The notes below the pieces were generated by a model. It did no database searches, had not been told where the DNA came from, and saw only the letters and a list, made by a program, of their open reading frames with translations. Positions 59,188 to 64,000 of a stretch of DNA of 64,000 nucleotides are shown in pieces. Origin of the DNA: Edaphochlamys debaryana (lineage: Eukaryota; Chlorophyta; Chlorophyceae; Chlamydomonadales). Position numbers and translations under genes: made by a program. Numbering within the stretch: the first letter of the stretch is position 1; each line of letters opens with the position of its first letter. Location of the stretch: contig JAEHOE010000009.1 in assembly GCA_016858145.1 (NCBI GenBank), positions 868,001 through 932,000 of the forward strand, written 5' to 3'.

Positions 59188-60004
59188 GCTGGAAGCTGAG
59201 AAGTACAAAAACGAGCCGCCTTGACTCCTCAGCAGATGTATGTATGACCGCGCATAAATGGCTGTGTTATTCCCCCTTTACTATATCGAGCTGAAGTCGA
59301 CAAGCATTTAATGGGGGTCGGACGGGCGCGAAAACCAGCGTGCGCTCCTTCCCGATTAGGCGACAGCTCGCGAAACCCAGAACTCCGGCGACCTCCAGCA
59401 CCTCAAGCACTCCTCTAAACATGACAATCGCTATGTCAACGAGGGGAAGCAGCCCCGGGGCCCTGCACTTGACGGCCCGTAACCGTGCGGCACCCGGGCC
59501 CACCCGCCGTTCACGCCACCTCCCGCCGCCCCGGCCGGCCCCGCGCTTGGCGCGCTTTACGGTACTCGAGCCCCACTCGTCCTCCCGTGCCATCCGGGCA
59601 AGCTCTTCCTCCTTCTGCTGGCCTTACGCATAGTGGCGATCCCTCGCACACAACCGCCTCGCCGGTGGCAGGAGCACGATCGTCGCACAGTTCAGAATGG
59701 CTCGCTGGGTAGTCCGAACATACACCAGCAAACCGATAACCCGGGCTCCCGGCACACGCTTCGACGTGACAAGGGATCACGCATGCATACCTAGTCAAGT
59801 CCCGGGCCACGGCTGCCCTTAGCTCTGCCTCCCTCGTTCAGCAAACCGTCGAGGTTGCTATTCCCCGGGCCTTGTCTGCACCTGCCCCTCAGCCCTCACC
59901 CTCCCGCTCTTCTCTTCCCTCATTCGCGCTAGCTGCCGAGTTCCTGTCAGTTCACGACCCCATCCCAACCTTTGCCCGTCCTCGCCCGCCTCCCTCGTTG
60001 CCCG
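59188..60004. other. Intergenic: array-gene promoter and JmjC-gene 3' flank
   Basis: This holds the 5' flank of the 53595-59187 gene and the 3' UTR of the JmjC gene. Unlike the other Kazal-like genes, this flank shows no similarity to the shared 450-bp promoter. No other feature was seen. Confidence 0.6.
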
Positions 60005-63000
60005 TCACCTCCACCAGTAACTCACCGAGAAGCTGACGCTGAGGGACCGCACAAAGTGCCACCAGCCGCGCGGAATGAACAGCATCTGCCCCGGCTCCAG
60101 TACGACGTCCTCGTACGGCAGGGCGCCCACGCCCGGAAAGTACGACAGGGAAGATCCCGACACGGCGCGGCCGCGTGGAGCGCTCCCCGGCACCTCCGTC
60201 CCGCCGTCCGCAGGCACGTCTTGCACCTCCCCAGGCGGCTCCTCGGGGGTGATGAGGTCGAGATCCACCTAAGACACGCGGAGGGAGGGGAGAACAAGGG
60301 ATGAGGAAGCGCCTGCTCATCTTCTACTGGCCTAACCTTGGGATCCAGAATCCACGATCCAGGTCCCCACCTGGCTGCTGTTGCTGGTGACTGTGTCCGC
60401 GGGGAAGGGGTGGAGCCGGGGCGTGAGGCGGGGGTGGTACAGACGCACGTACTTGCGCCCGACCACCTGCGTGACGTTGAGGTGATGAGGCAATCACGAG
60501 CGTCACTACTTGTGAAAGCAACGCGATCCCCTGTGCCGTCAGCCCCTGTTACAGACCCTCTACCTTCCAGCTTCACCTCGCAAAACCCAGCCCCTCCCCT
60601 ACTTCCTCGCCTCCCCATCCTCCCCGAACCCCACCGTAACCGCACCTGGGCCAACAGGTTGTGGTGCGGGTCCGTGTGGAGCGGCGTGGTGGTGCCCGCG
60701 GGCCCGAACCAGGCGTTGACGGCCTGTGGAGGGAGGCAAGCGCCGGTGGGGGCAGGAGAGCAAGCGAGCGGCTTCACTGCATCGGTCTGTGCTATTGCCG
60801 GCTCTGAGCTGATGGGTGGAGGGCTGCGGCCTAGGCTCGAGCTAGAGGGCAGCGCACCGCGGGGACCACAGTTGGGACAGCCGGTGGCCCGACTGAAACG
60901 GCACTGTACCCGGCACTGTACCCGGCACAAACCCTAGATGGCCGGCGGCAAGCCAATAAGGGTGGGGGCCAACGGAGGGGCCAGAGCGCAGCGTACGCAC
61001 CTGCACCTCCCCGCCCTCCTCGCCCTCGCCGAGTCCGCAATAGTCTGGCTCCAGGATGTCGGCCCGCAGCACGGGGATCTGCGACCAGGGCCAGGGGTCC
61101 TCGGTCGCACGACCATCGGCGTGATCCCGGGCTCGGTGCCCGCTCAGACATACAGGGGGCAGAGCCAGGATGACGGTGAGGGACCACGAATCAAAGACTA
61201 AAGTTATGGTACTCATGGTCTAGAGCACTACTAGGACCAAAGGCCGCAACGCACAGCTTGCCTGCTCGAACAAGGGATGCTGTGCCAGGTAGCCAAGGGC
61301 CGCCCCAGGCGCCGCCTCCAGCGCCGAACCGCTTGCGTCAGTCGCGTTGCCTTCCGCGAGCCCTGAAGCACGGCTCTCCTCTTCCGTCGCCGTGACTTCG
61401 CGTGCTCCAGCCGTCGCCCCCGCTCCTCTTCCCGCGCCGCCGCCACCGCCCCGGATGTGCAGGGCCAGGAAGTCGCCAAAGGTCATGAGGCGCTGGCCCC
61501 AGCCTTCGGCCAGGTAGTGTGCCCCCACCTAGGCATTGGCAGGTTAAGGTAAGAGCCAGAGGTTAAGGGGCACATGGGGCATGAGATGCCGATGCCCCAC
61601 AACGCCCCGCCCCAACCTACAACCTACAACCCTCGCATGTTTGCGGGTCGTTGCACAAAGCCCGAAACCCCACATAAACGGACACAGAGGACCCAGCCCG
61701 ACAACGCCACAGCCCACCTCGACGGGCACGGTGCGCGCCCCCGCCACCCGCTGCAGATAGCCCAGGTCGCCCCAGCGCCGCAGTGCCGGCCAGTGCTCCA
61801 TGGCGCCTGGGGAGCACGGGGGGAAGGGGTGGCGGGGAGGCGGCCGGCTCAGGGTAAATATATGCCGGGAGCAAGCCGTCGCGCCCGCTTTGGGAGGAAG
61901 CAGGAGCCACCGTGCGGGAGGGGGTGGACCTCACAGGGCGCAGGGCTGCCAACGATCGGGAAAGGCGTGGTGTGCGGCAGTGCCTAACTCACCCGTGATC
62001 ACGACCGGCTGCTGCGGCAGTAAGTACGACAGCAGGAACTCCTCCAGGTCGGGCGCATCGGCGTACGGCACCCGGGCCCCCGGAGGCCCACCCAGGGACC
62101 CGGGCGGCAGGCGCACGTGCCCGGGCCCGGGCCCGCCTCTGCCTGCAGCGGCGCCGCCTAGGACCCCGCCGTCCTCACAAGGAGCGCCTTTCGGTCCCTC
62201 GACCCCATGAGTCCGCTGCCGCTTGGCGCTCCTGCCCTCGTGCTCCGCCTCCTCTCCCCCCGCCGAGTCCGCCTCTTCCCCGACGCTGAGCCCCTCCGCC
62301 TCCCCCGCTCCCGCCTCTTGATCTGCTGCCACCGCCTCCTGATCTGCTCGCACCACATCCTGATCTGCCGCCGCCTCCGCCTGATCTGCTGCCGCTGCCT
62401 CCGACGCCTCCGCCAGCGCCGCCTGCGCCGCCGTCACGAAGGCGTGGGCGTGCGGCCGCCACAGCGGGCCCCCCATCATCAGCCCCAGGTCCACCTGGCG
62501 CAACACGTCCCCCAGCGTGGCCAGGGATGCACGGGGGACCCGTGGGATGGCATCATGGGCCGTGTGGGGAGGAGGCTGGGATGACGGTTGGTCGGCTGGT
62601 GGTAGCAGCAGGCGCAGGTGGGCGTCGAGGAGGCAGGCCAGGGAGTAGGCGTTGCGCCAGGCCTTGCGGGTTGGTGGGGGCACGGTGGGGGCGGAGGGAG
62701 GACGCAGCGGGGAAAGGCGATCAGCAGGCAGGAACGTGCAAGGGCTAGGTGGACTTCCGACACGGGCCACCCGCCCACCACCACCCAGTTAAACTCGCAC
62801 GTCCTCCCTACCCCTGCCCGATCCCCTCCTCCACCCTCCCCAGGTCCCCTCCCCTCCTCCGCCTCCTCTCCTCCCCCCTCCACCCACCACCGCCACGTCC
62901 TTCCAGTAGCCCAGGTGCAGCTTGGACCAGCAAAGCTCCAGCAGCGCCCCGGCAGTGGCCAGCACTGAAGCCGATGCCAGCGCCCCCCCTGACGCCAACC

Positions 63001-64000
63001 CAGGGACATGGGTCGAGGGCGGCCCGTCAGCGGAGCCGGGGCCGCCTACTGCAGCCGCCGCTCCGGGTGCACTGGGAGACGGGCGGTGGTGATCGGTTGC
63101 CCAGCTGGGACTAGGTTCAGATGCCGTCGGCTGCCCGGTGGGGTCGGGTGCACCACTGGAGGGGTGCTCGAGCCCCACATGCGCCTCCAGCAGCCTCTGC
63201 ACCCACACCCAATGGGGAGGAGAGGGCGAGACACACGACGAGTAATGTCAGAGGCGCTGAGGCGTGCAGTGGTCAGGCGAATGGACCCCCAGGAAATGAC
63301 GGGCGGCACGCAACTAAGTTGCACGCAAAACACGAAACCCCAAAGCGGTCAGCGGGCAAACGGGATCTGCCACATGCCCCCGTACCTGCGTGGCTGCAAG
63401 CAGCTGCCCGATGGACTCCACCGCTGCGCCACCGCTGTTGGCAGCCAGATCTGCGCCCAGACATGGATACGGTAGGAACATGCGTGAACATGCGTGAACT
63501 CGAAGATCAGCGGAACCCGGGGTAGTCGGACTGAGCGAGACGAGCTTGCATACACAGGCCTCTACGCACTCCCCTTGCCCTCGGCTTCACATGTGTTGCT
63601 GAAGCGGGTGGCTGGGCGCAGCTCACCGTCAAAAAGGGCAGCCACCGCCGCGTCTTGCCGCCACGCCAGCAGGTACCCGACCTCCAACGGCAGCGCCACC
63701 GAGCAGCCCCTCGCTGCATCATCACCAACGGTAACGCCAGCAGGAGCGCTATGACCGAAGTTTGACGTTATAGCAGCGCTGTTGTTGGGAGTCAAGCCGC
63801 CGCACGCTGAGATGAGCACCTTGACGACGCATGATGCGGGCTCCGGCGGCGGTGTGCCGCCAGACGCACCCGCGTCGCTTCCGGGGCCGCGCGAGTGCGC
63901 TGCCTTGGCGCTGTCAGGGTCTGCAGCGTCTGGGCAGGGAGGCGATGGAATCTGTGGCGAGCTGTGACCAGCGCCGCGGTTATTGGGGTTGCGAGGGTTA
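60005..64000 (-). CDS. JMJD5/KDM8-type JmjC oxygenase (5' end off window)
   Basis: Exons: >64000-63627, 63450-63386, 63196-62888, 62662-61993, 61806-61718, 61528-61262, 61078-61001, 60723-60646, 60466-60371, 60268-60005 (TGA), about 763 codons in phase. The family is Fe(II)/2-oxoglutarate-dependent; JMJD5 is a protein hydroxylase also reported as a histone demethylase or protease. The HxD of the iron site is in TPLHTDPHHN (exon 60723-60646) and the distal His in PRGWWHFVRS (last exon). NAWFGPAGTT, YLAQHPLFEQ, EPDYCGLGEGEE, RTVPVE and the final FSVSYWW fit JMJD5. The N-terminal helical part (SKLHLGYWKDVAV, AWRNAYSLACLLDAHL, VDLGLMMG) also fits. An acidic Ala/Gln/Glu-rich insert (about 62200-62430) splits it from the JmjC part. 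The frame is open to the window edge, so the start was not seen. One intron has a GC donor (61261-61260). Confidence 0.93.

Overview
The window is nuclear DNA from a GC-rich, intron-dense eukaryote, most likely a green alga. The reasons are short exons (31-670 nt) joined by GT-AG introns, a few GC-AG introns, serine-proline linkers (SPSPKP type) like those of chlorophyte extracellular glycoproteins, and long G/C-rich introns. I could not recognise a polyadenylation signal or a clade-specific marker, so the lineage is an inference. Exon borders were assigned by hand from splice signals, reading phase and family motifs. They may be off by a base or two. Most long open frames here are GC-rich shadows and are left out.

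Layout. (1) 1-9513, minus: a secreted KP43-like subtilisin-family protease with 17 exons in the window; the exon carrying the catalytic Ser lies off the left edge. (2) 11047-17639, minus: a secreted protein of 14 Kazal-type protease-inhibitor repeats in 23 exons. (3) 19032-25915, plus: RtcB/HSPC117 RNA ligase, 18 exons, 497 residues. (4) 27892-33630, minus: a second Kazal-like protein with a signal peptide, about ten divergent modules and a hydrophobic C-terminal tail of the GPI-anchor type. (5) 35966-41768, minus: a paralogue of it with disrupted frames. (6) 41764-57160: three nearly identical 5.13-kb tandem units. Each joins the 5' flank and start codon of gene 5 to the 3' two thirds of another Kazal-like gene. 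This leaves two 5'-truncated copies (43323-46902 and 48454-52040) and one full-length 19-exon gene (53595-59187), which carries an in-frame TGA. (7) 60005 to the right edge, minus: a JMJD5/KDM8-type JmjC oxygenase, open at its 5' end.

The theme is an extracellular protease/inhibitor neighbourhood: one subtilase and a family of Kazal-type proteins, mostly head to tail on one strand, with the housekeeping genes rtcB and JMJD5 between and beside them. That the inhibitors act on the adjacent protease is an inference.

Two structural signals stand out. First, introns of the protease and rtcB repeatedly contain degenerate copies of the neighbouring exon edge with its splice site, usually 80-170 bp away and often close to 115-120 bp. 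Introns here seem to grow by tandem duplication across exon-intron borders. Second, the 5.13-kb array is a recent promoter-capture duplication with mosaic differences between units.
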